From Mycobacterium adipatum (lineage in GTDB: Bacteria; Actinomycetota; Actinomycetes; Mycobacteriales; Mycobacteriaceae): a stretch of DNA of 64,000 bases. Below the pieces are notes generated by a model. It was not told the DNA's origin. It made no database searches and saw only the letters and a program-made list of their open reading frames with translations. How positions within the stretch are numbered: the first letter of the stretch is position 1; each line of letters opens with the position of its first letter. This document shows, piece by piece, positions 52,126 to 61,587 of the stretch. The stretch lies in contig NZ_CP015596.1 of the NCBI RefSeq assembly GCF_001644575.1, positions 4,774,001 through 4,838,000 of the forward strand. The letters are read 5' to 3'. Made by a program: the position numbers and the translations under genes.

Positions 52126-53601
52126 TCACTGCGCCTGATACAGGATCCCGCGGCCGATTGCCTCGCGAACCTCCGGCAGCGCCACCTCGGCCAGTGCATC
52201 GGCGTCCACCCCGTGGTGCGCCGCGAGCAGGGCGATCAGCGTGCCCAGCGGCACCTCCCCGCGGCAACCCGCCAGCAACGCGGTGAGAACCTCGTCGACA
52301 CCGATCACCGCGCCCGGACCACCCGGGCGCCGGACCGCGGCACCGACCTGCTGCCAGCCGTCGGGCCCCGGCAGCGACTGCTGCTCCAGGAACACCGGTG
52401 CGGTGGACAACCGCGCCGCCAGTAGGGTGGAGTCGCTGGTGGCGCGCAGATATCCGCGCCGGGCGAAGAACGCCTCCACTTCGGCGCCGGTGACGAGTTC
52501 ATCCGCGGCGGTGATCTCTTCGAGGATCTGCTCGGGCGCCTCACCCTCCACCGGGCGCCGCAGCGAGATCAATCCCATGCCGATCCCGGTGATGCCCTGT
52601 TCGGCGAACCAGTCCAGCCAGGCGCCGCCGCGGCGCGCCGTCTGGTCCTGACTCTCGCCGGCGTCGGCCAGCCACAGCGACACGTAGCTCACCGGGTCGG
52701 CAAGTTCACGCTGCACCACCCAGGCGTGCAGGCCGGCGCCGGCCAACCACTCGCGCACACGATCGCGCCAATCACCTTCGCGGACAATCCAGTTCGCCAT
52801 GATCTGAGCGGTCCCGCCGGGGTTCAGGTGATCCCCGACCTGTTGCACGAGGGTGCGGCACACACCGTCCCCGGCCACCCCGGAATCGCGGTATTCGTAG
52901 TCGCTGGCACCGGAACCGATGACGAACGGCGGGTTGGACACGATCAGGTCGAAGCGCTCCCCCGCCACCGGCTCGAACAGGCTGCCCGAGCGCAGATCCC
53001 AGGACATCCCGTTCAGACGTGCGGTGGCCGCCGCCAGCATCAGCGCCCGCTCGTTGGTGTCGGTGCCGACGATCTGTTCGCAGTGCCCGTCCAGATGCAG
53101 GGCCTGGATCCCGCACCCGGTACCCAGATCCAGCGCGCGGCGCACCGGGGTGCGGACGACGGCACGCGCCAGCGACATCGACGCGCCACCGATACCGAGC
53201 ACATGGTCACGGCGCAGCGGGCCGCCGCGCAGCGCGGCGTCCTGGTCGGAGACGACCAGAAAGTCACGGGCGCCGTCGGAATGCGGGCGGATGTCCAGTG
53301 CCGCCCGCACGGACCCGTCGACCGTCTCCAGCACCCCACCGGCCAGCAGCGCGGCCGGCGAGGCCGTCGGGAATGTCCCCTCGAGCTGGGCGCGCGGCAC
53401 CTGGGCGCCGAGCAGGAACAGCCGCACCAGCGTGGACAGCGGATCCGCGCCGTCGGCCACCCGCGCGGCCGGCCACCACACACCGCGGCCCAGGGCGGCA
53501 TGTGCCTGGTCGCCGAGCAGTTCGGCAACCCCGTCCACGGTGAAGCCGGCCGCCCGCAGATCGGCGCCGAGGGCGTCCAGCGTGTCCGGCCCGAGGGTCA
53601 A
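52126..53601 (-). CDS. Methyltransferase with NPPF motif (RsmC/HemK-like core)
   Basis: 491-residue protein. An N-terminal winged-helix-like part is followed by a Rossmann methyltransferase core with ALDLGTGCGIQALHLD and the catalytic NPPF in LIVSNPPFVIGSG. NPPF/Y marks methylation of planar nitrogens (rRNA, DNA adenine or protein glutamine). The C-terminal 170 residues are of a domain I do not recognise. The apparent start is TTG at 53601, overlapping the SRAP stop as TTGA, which suggests coupling. Target unknown. Confidence 0.78.
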   Translation of the reverse strand: MTLGPDTLDALGADLRAAGFTVDGVAELLGDQAHAALGRGVWWPAARVADGADPLSTLVRLFLLGAQVPRAQLEGTFPTASPAALLAGGVLETVDGSVRAALDIRPHSDGARDFLVVSDQDAALRGGPLRRDHVLGIGGASMSLARAVVRTPVRRALDLGTGCGIQALHLDGHCEQIVGTDTNERALMLAAATARLNGMSWDLRSGSLFEPVAGERFDLIVSNPPFVIGSGASDYEYRDSGVAGDGVCRTLVQQVGDHLNPGGTAQIMANWIVREGDWRDRVREWLAGAGLHAWVVQRELADPVSYVSLWLADAGESQDQTARRGGAWLDWFAEQGITGIGMGLISLRRPVEGEAPEQILEEITAADELVTGAEVEAFFARRGYLRATSDSTLLAARLSTAPVFLEQQSLPGPDGWQQVGAAVRRPGGPGAVIGVDEVLTALLAGCRGEVPLGTLIALLAAHHGVDADALAEVALPEVREAIGRGILYQAQ

Positions 53602-54371
53602 AACAGGCCCGCCTCGGGGTGCACGGGCGCGATGAGTTCCGGGCCGTTGTTGCGCACGCTGTTCACCAGCCGCGACACCTCCCGGATCTCGATGCGGTCC
53701 AGGTCGCCGTGCCCGCGCAGCAGGCCCTCGTCGATGGGGGCGTCGGGATCCAGCCAGCGGTCCCAGTCCGGTGCGCTGATGGACAGCGGCATGCGGTCAT
53801 GGATGTCGGCGAGTTGCGCCGCGGAATCGGTGGTGATGATGGTGCAACTGATCAGCGGTGGCGCATCGGACGGATTTTCTCGGGGCCGCCACACCGACCA
53901 CAGGCCGGCCATGAACAACGGCTCGCCGTCGGCGGCGTACATGTAGAAGGGCGTCTTGGCGGGCTTCTTGCCGTCCGCGGAGGCGGTCGGTTTCCACTCG
54001 TACCAACCGTCCATCGGGATCAGGCAGCGCTTGCTCTTGGCCGAGCCGCGGAACGCCGGCGACGTGGTCAACGTCTCGGAACGCGCATTGATCAGCAGGG
54101 GGCCCTTCTTGGTGTCCGGGGAGCCGTCCGCGCCGGCCTTCGCCCAGGGCGGGATCAGACCCCAGCGCATGGAACGGATCCGCCGGGTGGACTCGTCATC
54201 GGGCTCGTCATGGCGTTTGACCACGGTGCTGATGGTGGTGGTCGGCGCCACGTTGTAGTTCGCGCCGGAACCCGGCGCCTCGGCTGCCGCGGCGCCCACC
54301 GTCTCGTCGAGGGCCTTGATTTTCTCCGCCAACAGCGCCGGGTCGGTGGTCACCGCAAATCGCCCACACAT
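53598..54371 (-). CDS. SRAP (YedK/HMCES-type) abasic-site shield protein
   Basis: 257-residue SRAP-domain protein. After Met removal the catalytic Cys2 ([10 protein letters not shown]) forms a thiazolidine crosslink with abasic sites in single-stranded DNA. Other active-site parts are YNVAPTTT (Asn), LINARSETL (Arg), DGWYEWK (Glu) and IHDRMPL (His). It protects replication forks from strand breakage. The start is fixed because Cys2 must be terminal. It corresponds to Rv3226c and is divergent from aroA with only 19 bases between the two start codons. Confidence 0.93.
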   Translation of the reverse strand: MCGRFAVTTDPALLAEKIKALDETVGAAAAEAPGSGANYNVAPTTTISTVVKRHDEPDDESTRRIRSMRWGLIPPWAKAGADGSPDTKKGPLLINARSETLTTSPAFRGSAKSKRCLIPMDGWYEWKPTASADGKKPAKTPFYMYAADGEPLFMAGLWSVWRPRENPSDAPPLISCTIITTDSAAQLADIHDRMPLSISAPDWDRWLDPDAPIDEGLLRGHGDLDRIEIREVSRLVNSVRNNGPELIAPVHPEAGLF

Positions 54372-54390
54372 ACCAGGCAGGATAGAGGCC

Positions 54391-55665
54391 GTGAAGAACT
54401 GGCCGGCACCGACGACCACCACACCCGTGCACGCCACGGTGGCGGTACCCGGATCGAAATCACTGACCAATCGGGCGCTGGTGCTGGCCGCGCTGGCCAC
54501 CCCCCAGGGGGCGACCACCATCAGCGGCGCGTTGCGCAGCCGCGACACCGATCTGATGATCGACGCCATCCGGGCGCTGGGCGTGACCGTCACCGGCGAC
54601 GGCACCGAACTGACCGCCGCCGGCGCCATCGCCCCCGCCCCGGCCACCCGCATCGATTGTGGGCTGGCGGGCACCGTGCTGCGGTTCCTGCCCGCGGTGG
54701 CCGCCATCGGCACCGCAACGGTGCTCTTCGACGGCGACGAGCAGGCCCGGGCCCGCCCCATCGCGCCGCTGCTGGACGCGCTGCGCGGCCTCGGTGTCCG
54801 GATCGAGGGCAGCGGACTGCCCTTCGAGGTCCGCGGGGAGGGCTCGGTGGCCGGCGGGCAGGTACGCATCGACGCATCGGCATCCTCGCAGTTCGTCTCC
54901 GGGCTGCTGTTGGCCGGCGCCACCTTCCGCGACGGCCTGATCGTCGTGCACACCGGCGACTCGGTGCCGTCCGCCCCGCACATCGCGATGACGGTGTCGA
55001 TGCTGCGCAGCGCGGGCGTCACCGTCGAGGACGACGTGCCCAACCGCTGGCGGGTGGCCCCCGGCGCGGTCGCCGCCCGGCACTGGGACATCGAGCCCGA
55101 CCTGTCCAATGCGGTGCCGTTTCTGGCCGCCGCCGCCGTCACCGCCGGGACGGTACGGATCAGCCGGTGGCCGGCCGAGAGCATCCAGCCGTCGGGGGCG
55201 ATCCTTGATCTGCTCTCCCGGGTGAATATCGTTGCCGAACAGACCGATTCGTATCTGCAGGCGCGGGGCGCGGCGGGCTACGGAGGTATCGACGTCGACC
55301 TGCACGATATCGGCGAGCTGGCTCCGGCGGTCGCGGCGCTGGCCGCCCTGGCCACACCGGGGTCGGTGTCCACACTGCGCGGGATCGCCCATCTGCGCGG
55401 ACACGAGACGGACCGCCTGGCGGCGCTGAGCACCGAGATCAACGGCCTCGGTGGGCAATGCGCCCAGACCCCGGACGGCCTGCGGATCACCGCGGCCCCG
55501 CTGCACGGCGGGGTGTGGCGGTCCTACGCCGACCACCGGATGGCCACCGCCGGTGCGATCATCGGGCTGCGGGTGCCCGGCGTACAGGTCGAGGACATCG
55601 CCACCACATCCAAGACACTGCCCGACTTCCCCGGGATGTGGGCCGACATGCTGGGCGCGATGTGA
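54391..55665 (+). CDS. aroA: 3-phosphoshikimate 1-carboxyvinyltransferase (EPSP synthase)
   Basis: 424-residue enzyme of the shikimate pathway joining shikimate-3-phosphate and phosphoenolpyruvate. Family signatures are [32 protein letters not shown], and the C-terminal [16 protein letters not shown] and [16 protein letters not shown]. The GTG at 54391 gives the mycobacterial start [12 protein letters not shown]. The stop overlaps the rsgA start as GTGA, so the two are coupled. The order Rv3226c, aroA, rsgA is conserved. Confidence 0.95.
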   Translation: MKNWPAPTTTTPVHATVAVPGSKSLTNRALVLAALATPQGATTISGALRSRDTDLMIDAIRALGVTVTGDGTELTAAGAIAPAPATRIDCGLAGTVLRFLPAVAAIGTATVLFDGDEQARARPIAPLLDALRGLGVRIEGSGLPFEVRGEGSVAGGQVRIDASASSQFVSGLLLAGATFRDGLIVVHTGDSVPSAPHIAMTVSMLRSAGVTVEDDVPNRWRVAPGAVAARHWDIEPDLSNAVPFLAAAAVTAGTVRISRWPAESIQPSGAILDLLSRVNIVAEQTDSYLQARGAAGYGGIDVDLHDIGELAPAVAALAALATPGSVSTLRGIAHLRGHETDRLAALSTEINGLGGQCAQTPDGLRITAAPLHGGVWRSYADHRMATAGAIIGLRVPGVQVEDIATTSKTLPDFPGMWADMLGAM

Positions 55666-56648
55666 GATCTCGCGAGTACGACGAGTCCGATGTCCGGGTA
55701 CGCCCGGGCAAGGGTTCGCGTCCGCGGACCAAGACCCGGCCCGACCATGCCGACGCCGCCGAGGCGATGGTGGTCACCGTCGACCGTGGTCGGTGGGGCT
55801 GCGCGTTGGGTGGCGACCCGGATCGCAACGTCACCGCGATGCGGGCCCGCGAGCTGGGCCGCACGCCCATCGTCGTCGGCGACGAGGTGAGCATCGTCGG
55901 TGACCTGTCCGGCCGACCGGACACTCTGGCCCGCATCGTGCGTCGCGGCGATCGACGGACGGTGTTGCGCCGCACCGCCGATGACACCGACCCGGCCGAG
56001 CGGGTGGTGGTGGCCAATGCCGATCAGCTGCTGATCGTGGTGGCTTTGGCCGATCCGCCGCCGCGCACCGGGTTCGTCGAGCGCGCGCTGATCGCCGCGT
56101 ATACCGGCGGGCTGACCCCGATCCTGTGCCTGACGAAATCCGATCTGGCCGCGCCGGAGCCGTTCGCGGCGCAGTTCAGCGATCTGGATCTGCAGGTGGT
56201 CACGGCGGGGCGCGACGACCCGCTCGACGTGGTGGCGCCGCTGCTCACCGGGAAGGTGACGGTTCTGCTGGGGCATTCCGGGGTGGGGAAATCCACCCTG
56301 GTCAATCGTCTTGTGCCGGAAGCGGATCGCGCCACCGGCGGGGTGTCCGGAGTCGGCAAGGGCAGGCACACCTCGACCCAATCGGTGGCGTTGCCGCTGC
56401 GCGGATCCGGCTGGGTGATCGACACCCCGGGCATCCGGTCATTCGGGCTGGCCCACGTGCAGCCCGATGACGTGGTTCAGGCTTTCTCCGACCTCGCCGA
56501 GGCGGTCGACGAATGTCCGCGCGGCTGCGGACATCTGGGGCCGCCCGCCGATCCGGAATGCGCGCTGGACACGCTGACCGGGCCCGCGGCCGGCCGAGTC
56601 GCGGCCGCCCGGCTGTTGCTGGCCACCCTCAACGAGGCGGGTTACTGA
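55662..56648 (+). CDS. rsgA: RsgA, small-subunit ribosome maturation GTPase
   Basis: 328-residue circularly permuted GTPase. An N-terminal OB fold ([14 protein letters not shown]) precedes G motifs in the permuted order TKSD, then GHSGVGKST, then DTPG; a C-terminal zinc part has Cys residues in [16 protein letters not shown]. It checks late maturation of the 30S subunit. The GTG at 55662 is coupled to the aroA stop and gives the same length as in M. tuberculosis. Confidence 0.92.
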   Translation: MRSREYDESDVRVRPGKGSRPRTKTRPDHADAAEAMVVTVDRGRWGCALGGDPDRNVTAMRARELGRTPIVVGDEVSIVGDLSGRPDTLARIVRRGDRRTVLRRTADDTDPAERVVVANADQLLIVVALADPPPRTGFVERALIAAYTGGLTPILCLTKSDLAAPEPFAAQFSDLDLQVVTAGRDDPLDVVAPLLTGKVTVLLGHSGVGKSTLVNRLVPEADRATGGVSGVGKGRHTSTQSVALPLRGSGWVIDTPGIRSFGLAHVQPDDVVQAFSDLAEAVDECPRGCGHLGPPADPECALDTLTGPAAGRVAAARLLLATLNEAGY

Positions 56649-56672
56649 CCCGCGAAGGTGCACAAACGCCGA

Positions 56673-56714
56673 ACCGCGAGCGGCGTGTCTGGGACAGACA
56701 CGCACGCTCGCGGT
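56673..56714. terminator. Long hairpin between rsgA and desA3
   Basis: Stem of 18 base pairs: ACCGCGAGCG with CGCTCGCGGT (outer) and CGTGTCTG with CAGACACG (inner), one small internal bulge (G against CA) and a 3-base loop. It lies between convergent genes and probably terminates both. Confidence 0.82.
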
Positions 56715-56726
56715 AGGGGTGGATGG

Positions 56727-57974
56727 TTATGCGGCGATCTTGCCCTGCCGCCAGCCGCGCACCGTGGCGATCGCGGTCTTCAGGCCGCGGCGTTTCCCGG
56801 TGGCGGGATCGGTGACTCCGAAGCCCTCCAACTCGTCGAACATCCGCTCGCTGCGGGTCTCCGGCGCGTTGTCCCTGGTGTCCTTGAGGAACTTGTCCGG
56901 CACGGACAGCTTGGCGATGGTGCGCCACGTCTTGCCGTACTGCACCAGGAAGTTCCCGGTGGTGTAGGGCAGATCGTATTTGTCACACAGTGCGCGCACC
57001 CGGATGGAGATCTCGTAGAGCCGGTTGCTCGGCAGGTCCGGGTACAGGTGATGCTCGATCTGGTGGCACAGGTTGCCGCTCATGAAACGCAGCACCGGGC
57101 CGTTCTCGAAGTTGGCGCTGCCCAGCATCTGACGCAGGTACCACTCACCGCGGCTCTCACCGGCCATATCGGTCTTGGTGAATTTCTCCGCGCCATCGGG
57201 GAAATGGCCGCAGAAGATCACGGCGTTGGCCCACACGTTGCGGATGATGTTGGCGACCGCGTTGGCCTTGGCGGTGGACTTGAACGTCGCACCCGGCGAC
57301 AGGGAGGTCAATGCGGGCCAGAGCACATAGTCTTTGGCCACCTGATGACCGGCCTTCACGCCGAACTCCCTGACCCGGACCATTGTCGCCTTGCGGTCGT
57401 CGCGGCCCTTGAAGATCTTGCCGAGTTCCAGGTGCTGCAGGCCCACACCCCATTCGAACAGGGCGGCCAACAGCGTGTTGAACACCAGGTTCGAGAGGTT
57501 GAACGGCTTCCACTTCGCATCGCGGGTGACGCGGATGACGCCGTAGCCCACATCGTCGTCCATGCCGAGGATATTGGTGTACTTGTGGTGCATGAAGTTG
57601 TGGGTGAACCGCCAGTGCTTGGAGGCGCCACTCATGTCCCACTCCCACGTGGAGGAGTGGATCTCGGGATCGTTCATCCAATCCCACTGGCCGTGCATGA
57701 CGTTGTGGCCGATCTCCATGTTCTCGATGATCTTGGCCACGCCCAGGGTCGAGGCGCCCGCCCACCAGAAGCTGCGCTTGGAACTGCCGGCCAGCAGCAG
57801 GCGGCCGACGATCTCCAGCCCACGCTGTCCGGCGATGGCCCGACGGATGTAACGCGCGTCGGCGGCGCCTCGCGAATCCTCGATGTCCTGGCGGATTGCG
57901 TCCAGTTCCGCGCCCAGCGTCTCGATATCCGCCTCGGTGAGATGCGCAAACGACGGTACGTCGGTAATAGCCAT
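56727..57974 (-). CDS. desA3: DesA3, membrane stearoyl-CoA delta-9 desaturase
   Basis: 415-residue membrane fatty acyl desaturase making oleoyl-CoA from stearoyl-CoA. The three His boxes that hold the di-iron centre are GHNVMHGQ (H90 and H94), HNFMHHKYTN (H125, H129, H130) and HQIEHHLYP. Electrons come from the reductase encoded just upstream. The C-terminus ends in IAA; in other mycobacteria a C-terminal LAA-type tail targets DesA3 for rapid proteolysis, so this end may serve the same purpose. A perfect palindrome lies 33 bases upstream of the start, a likely operator. Confidence 0.94.
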   Translation of the reverse strand: MAITDVPSFAHLTEADIETLGAELDAIRQDIEDSRGAADARYIRRAIAGQRGLEIVGRLLLAGSSKRSFWWAGASTLGVAKIIENMEIGHNVMHGQWDWMNDPEIHSSTWEWDMSGASKHWRFTHNFMHHKYTNILGMDDDVGYGVIRVTRDAKWKPFNLSNLVFNTLLAALFEWGVGLQHLELGKIFKGRDDRKATMVRVREFGVKAGHQVAKDYVLWPALTSLSPGATFKSTAKANAVANIIRNVWANAVIFCGHFPDGAEKFTKTDMAGESRGEWYLRQMLGSANFENGPVLRFMSGNLCHQIEHHLYPDLPSNRLYEISIRVRALCDKYDLPYTTGNFLVQYGKTWRTIAKLSVPDKFLKDTRDNAPETRSERMFDELEGFGVTDPATGKRRGLKTAIATVRGWRQGKIAA

Positions 57975-58006
57975 TTTTCGGCCCTCCTTCCAATCCCTAC
58001 GATAAC

Positions 58007-58030
58007 GTAACCTACGGAACCGTAGGTTAC
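58007..58030. promoter_or_regulatory. Operator palindrome upstream of desA3
   Basis: Perfect 11-bp inverted repeat GTAACCTACGG, two bases, CCGTAGGTTAC. It shares 17 of 20 central positions with the site at 59201-59220 in front of the reductase gene. The form is typical of a TetR-family repressor site. Confidence 0.75.
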
Positions 58031-58043
58031 TTGTCGGTAAAAG

Positions 58044-59198
58044 CTATGCGTCCAGCACGCAGTCGCCGGAGGCGGCCGAAACGCAGGTCTGCACCCGGGT
58101 CCCCGGCTCGTGCTCCACGCCCGTGCGCAGATCGCGCACATGGCCCTCGACCAGGCCCACCACACACGACTGGCAGATGCCCATCCGGCAGCCGAACGGC
58201 ATCTGGATCCCGGCACTCTCCCCGGCTTCCATCAGCGAAGTCGCGGCATCGGCCGGCACACTCTTACCGCTGCGCTCGAACGTCACGGTGCCGCCGGTGC
58301 CGTGCGGCGCGGCGCGGCTGACGGCGAACCGCTCCAGATGCAGATTCGCGGGGATACCCGCCTCGGCCCAGACCCGCTCGGCGTCGTTGAGCATCGCTTC
58401 CGGACCGCACGCCCACGCCTGACGTTCGCGCCAGTCCGGCACCACCTCGCCCAGGCGGGTCAGATCCAGCCGGCCCTGGGTGCGGGTGGTACGCAGTTCC
58501 ATCCGGTACCCCGGATGGACATCGTGCAGTTGCTTCAACTCGGCGGCGAACATGACATCGGCCTCGGTCGGTGCGGAGTGCACGTGCACGATGTCGGTGA
58601 TCTGTTCGTGGCGCTGCAGGGTGCGCAGCATCGACATGACCGGGGTGATCCCCGATCCGGCGGTCAGGAACAGCACCGATGCCGGCGCGGGATCGGGCAT
58701 CACGAAGTTGCCCTGGGGCTCGGCCAGCCGCACGATCGTGCCCGGTTCCACGCCGCCGACCAGGTGCGTCGACAGGAAGCCCTCCGGCATGGCCTTCACG
58801 GTGATGGTGATGGTGCGTGCACCACGCTTGTTCTCGCCGCTGCGCAGCGGGGGCGAGGTCAGCGAATAGGAGCGCCAGCGCCAGCGGCCGTCGACCAGCA
58901 GGCCGATCCCCACGTACTGGCCGGGCTCGTAGTCCAGCGAGAAGCCCCAGCCCGGTTTGATGACCAGCGTGGCGGAATCCTCGGTCTCGCGGCGCACCTC
59001 GACCACCCGGCCGCGCAGTTCGCGTGCCGACCACAGCGGGTTGGCAAGTTTGAGGTAATCGTCGGGCAGCAACGGGGTGGTGATCCGGCCGGCGATGGTG
59101 CGCAGTGCGTGCCAGCCGCGGTGACGGTCTGCGCCCGCGATCGTGGGACGCACTGTGTCGGCTACTTTTGCCGCGACCTTGATCTCACTCTTCGCCAC
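58044..59198 (-). CDS. DesA3 electron-transfer partner: ferredoxin reductase-type oxidoreductase
   Basis: 384-residue three-domain reductase. The FAD-binding barrel has [10 protein letters not shown], the NADPH-binding domain begins [15 protein letters not shown], and a C-terminal plant-type ferredoxin domain has the [2Fe-2S] cysteines CRMGICQSC and a later Cys (QTCVSA). It passes electrons from NADPH to the DesA3 di-iron centre (Rv3230c in M. tuberculosis). It starts with GTG, three bases from an operator palindrome. It is encoded just upstream of desA3 on the same strand, with a separate copy of the operator before each gene. Confidence 0.92.
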   Translation of the reverse strand: MAKSEIKVAAKVADTVRPTIAGADRHRGWHALRTIAGRITTPLLPDDYLKLANPLWSARELRGRVVEVRRETEDSATLVIKPGWGFSLDYEPGQYVGIGLLVDGRWRWRSYSLTSPPLRSGENKRGARTITITVKAMPEGFLSTHLVGGVEPGTIVRLAEPQGNFVMPDPAPASVLFLTAGSGITPVMSMLRTLQRHEQITDIVHVHSAPTEADVMFAAELKQLHDVHPGYRMELRTTRTQGRLDLTRLGEVVPDWRERQAWACGPEAMLNDAERVWAEAGIPANLHLERFAVSRAAPHGTGGTVTFERSGKSVPADAATSLMEAGESAGIQMPFGCRMGICQSCVVGLVEGHVRDLRTGVEHEPGTRVQTCVSAASGDCVLDA

Positions 59199-59200
59199 GC

Positions 59201-59220
59201 AACCTACGGTACCGTAACTT
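59201..59220. promoter_or_regulatory. Operator palindrome upstream of the DesA3 reductase gene
   Basis: AACCTACGGTACCGTAACTT has a perfect 12-base core palindrome (TACGGTACCGTA) and matches the desA3 operator at 17 of 20 positions. It begins two bases beyond the GTG start of the reductase gene, so a bound repressor would sit on the promoter or the transcription start. Confidence 0.7.
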
Positions 59221-59264
59221 ACGCACGCGTAGTGACTTTCCGCGCACGTGAGGTGCGACGTGCA

Positions 59265-59780
59265 TCACAACAGCTCGAGCAGGAACGGCAACTCCTGCGG
59301 CGCGTACCAGGCCAGGTCGTGGTCCTGGGCGTCACCCACAGCAAGCTCGGCGTCCTCGTCGCCGAGATCCGCCTCGTCGACCCGCTCGACGGCGGCCAGG
59401 ACATCGGCCTCGGCGGCGGCGTTGTCCACGTAGACGGCGACGACGTCGGCCAGCGGGACCGGACCCGCCAGCCGCACCACCGCATCGTCGAGATCGGGCC
59501 GCGGCGTCGCCTCGGCGACATCGACCACCAGCGCGGCCCGCCGGGGCGGCAGTGCCTCACCGTCCGAGGGAGCCTCCGCGCCGATCGCCAGCAGACGCAG
59601 CGACGCCAGCGCGGCCTCCCGCAATGCCACCTCGGCCAGCTCGTCGTCATCGCCCTCGGCATAGGACTCGCGCAACGCCGGCGTGACCGCAAAAGCGGTG
59701 CCGCTGCGGGCATGGATCAACCCGTCGGCCACCAGCTGCTGCAACATCGTCAGGGTCGCCGGTATGTAGACACGCACCAC
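59265..59780 (-). CDS. Conserved actinobacterial protein (Rv3231c type, DUF6912-like)
   Basis: 171-residue acidic protein of the family represented by Rv3231c. The N-terminal MVRVYIPATLTMLQQLVADG and the Ala/Leu-rich helices after it are conserved in actinobacteria; no catalytic motif or membrane segment is visible. The family assignment is from memory of the pattern and the function is unknown. It sits upstream of the reductase gene on the same strand, separated by the operator region. Confidence 0.7.
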   Translation of the reverse strand: MVRVYIPATLTMLQQLVADGLIHARSGTAFAVTPALRESYAEGDDDELAEVALREAALASLRLLAIGAEAPSDGEALPPRRAALVVDVAEATPRPDLDDAVVRLAGPVPLADVVAVYVDNAAAEADVLAAVERVDEADLGDEDAELAVGDAQDHDLAWYAPQELPFLLELL

Positions 59781-59786
59781 GCGAGA

Positions 59787-61535
59787 TTAACCCCCGGTGC
59801 GCCCGCCGGAGCTCGCGGTCGCGTCGGGGTCGGCGTCGGGGTCCTTTTCCACCGCGATGACGAAATCGTCGCCGTGCGCGGTGACGCCGGCGATCACCGC
59901 CGAGTTCACCGCGTCGACGGCGTACTGCCGGCGCACCATCATCGGGTCCTGGCGCAGGTCTTTCACCAGCGCCACCGCCAGCCCGATCATCACCAGCACG
60001 AAGGGCAGCGCCGCCACGATGGTGATGGTCTGCAAACCGGTCAGCGCATCGGAACCGCCCGCCAGCAACATCACCGCCGACACGGCGCCGGTGGCGACGC
60101 CCCAGAAGATGACGGTCTTGCGGTGCGGCTCGATGGTGCCGCGTTCGGACAGCGAGCCCATCACGATGGACGCCGCATCGGCGCCGGAGACGAAGAACAC
60201 CGCCACCAGCACCATCACCACCACGGTCGACACGGTCGCCAGCGGATACTCGCCGAGCAGACCGAACAGCTGCCCCTCCACGGTGCCCTCGCCGGCCGGA
60301 TCGGCGCCCTCCTGCTGGGCCTTGATCGCCGCACCGCCGAACACACAGAACCAGACCAACGAGACCAGGCTGGGCACCATCAGGACGCCGGTGACGAACT
60401 GCCGGATGGTCCGCCCCCGCGAGATCCGCGCGATGAACATGCCGACGAACGGTGTCCAGGAAATCCACCACGCCCAGTAGAAGACGGTCCACGATCCCAG
60501 CCAGGCCTCGGTCTCGGCCCCCTCGGCACCGGTCCGCGCCGACATCATTGCCAGGTCCTGGAAGTAACTGCCGATCGACGTCGGTATCAGGTTCAGGATG
60601 AAAACCGTTGGGCCGACGATGAATACGAAGGCCGCCAACAGCAGGGCCAGCACCATGTTGAAGTTGGACAGCCACTGGATACCGCGCGCAACACCGGACA
60701 CCGCGGAGAGCACGAACGCGCAGGTGAGCACGGCGATGATGCCGATCAGGACCGCGTTTCCGGTCTCCCCGATACCGCCGACGATCTGTAGGCCGCTGCG
60801 AATCTGCAACGCGCCCAGGCCCAGTGAGGCCGCCGACCCGAACAGCGTGGCGAAGATCGCCAGCATGTCGATGACCTTGCCCCAACCACCGTGGGCGCGG
60901 TCGCCGAGCAGCGGCTCGAACGCCGCACTGATCAGCTGGAAGCGCCCCTTGCGGTACACGCCGTAGGCGATGGCCAGGCCCACCACCGCATAGATCGCCC
61001 ACGGATGCAGAGTCCAGTGATACAGCGTGGTGGCCATCGCGTTCTGCACCGCTTCGGGGTTGCCCTGCGCACCGGTGCCCGGCGGCGGGGAGACCAGATG
61101 CGAAAGCGGTTCGGAGACACCGAAGAACATCAGCCCGATGCCCATACCGGCGCTGAACATCATCGCGATCCAAGAGACCGTGCGGAATTCGGGTTCCTCG
61201 TCGTCGCGGCCGAGCGGGATGTTGCCGAACCGGCCGAGGGCAATCCACAGCACGAAAAGCACGAATGCCGAGGCCATCAGCGTGAACAGCCAGCCGGTGT
61301 TCGACATCACCCAGCCCAGCGCGTCACCGGATGCGGCCGCCAGCGATGCGGTGTCCAAGAACCCCCAGACCAAGAATCCGACCGCGATGACGGCGGTGAC
61401 ACCGAATACGACAAGGTCCAGCCGACCCTCCTTGACCAGTGCTTGTTCGTCGATCGGAACGTCGAGGACGGGATGCGGGATCACGTCCAGTTCGGGTTTG
61501 CGGCCTGTTTGTTCGCGAGGCGAATTAATAGACAT
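59787..61535 (-). CDS. BCCT-family betaine/choline/carnitine transporter
   Basis: 582-residue transporter with twelve predicted membrane helices. The Gly-rich helix 3 segment GMGIGLMFFGVSEPLSH (sodium site in BetP) and the aromatic helix 8 segment FYWAWWISWTPFVGMFIARI with SRGRTIRQF mark a Na+-coupled BCCT carrier for glycine betaine or related osmolytes. The acidic C-terminal tail (EKDPDADPDATASS) could sense K+ or osmotic stress as in BetP, but is much shorter. The ATG at 61535 (MSINSPREQ) was chosen; the frame is open 13 codons upstream. This gene is not found at this position in M. tuberculosis. Confidence 0.92.
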   Translation of the reverse strand: MSINSPREQTGRKPELDVIPHPVLDVPIDEQALVKEGRLDLVVFGVTAVIAVGFLVWGFLDTASLAAASGDALGWVMSNTGWLFTLMASAFVLFVLWIALGRFGNIPLGRDDEEPEFRTVSWIAMMFSAGMGIGLMFFGVSEPLSHLVSPPPGTGAQGNPEAVQNAMATTLYHWTLHPWAIYAVVGLAIAYGVYRKGRFQLISAAFEPLLGDRAHGGWGKVIDMLAIFATLFGSAASLGLGALQIRSGLQIVGGIGETGNAVLIGIIAVLTCAFVLSAVSGVARGIQWLSNFNMVLALLLAAFVFIVGPTVFILNLIPTSIGSYFQDLAMMSARTGAEGAETEAWLGSWTVFYWAWWISWTPFVGMFIARISRGRTIRQFVTGVLMVPSLVSLVWFCVFGGAAIKAQQEGADPAGEGTVEGQLFGLLGEYPLATVSTVVVMVLVAVFFVSGADAASIVMGSLSERGTIEPHRKTVIFWGVATGAVSAVMLLAGGSDALTGLQTITIVAALPFVLVMIGLAVALVKDLRQDPMMVRRQYAVDAVNSAVIAGVTAHGDDFVIAVEKDPDADPDATASSGGRTGG

Positions 61536-61587
61536 GGTCGATCCATCACAACGCGATCGGCCGACCGAAGTCAACTTCGTTCCCGAA

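Noticed and set aside
53619..55208. 529-codon plus-strand open frame
   Set aside because: Antisense to the SRAP gene and overlapping aroA in another frame; no family similarity.
58110..60791. 893-codon plus-strand open frame rich in His, Gln and Arg
   Set aside because: It crosses three well-supported minus-strand genes (reductase, Rv3231c type, BCCT) and ignores their boundaries; a codon-bias artefact.
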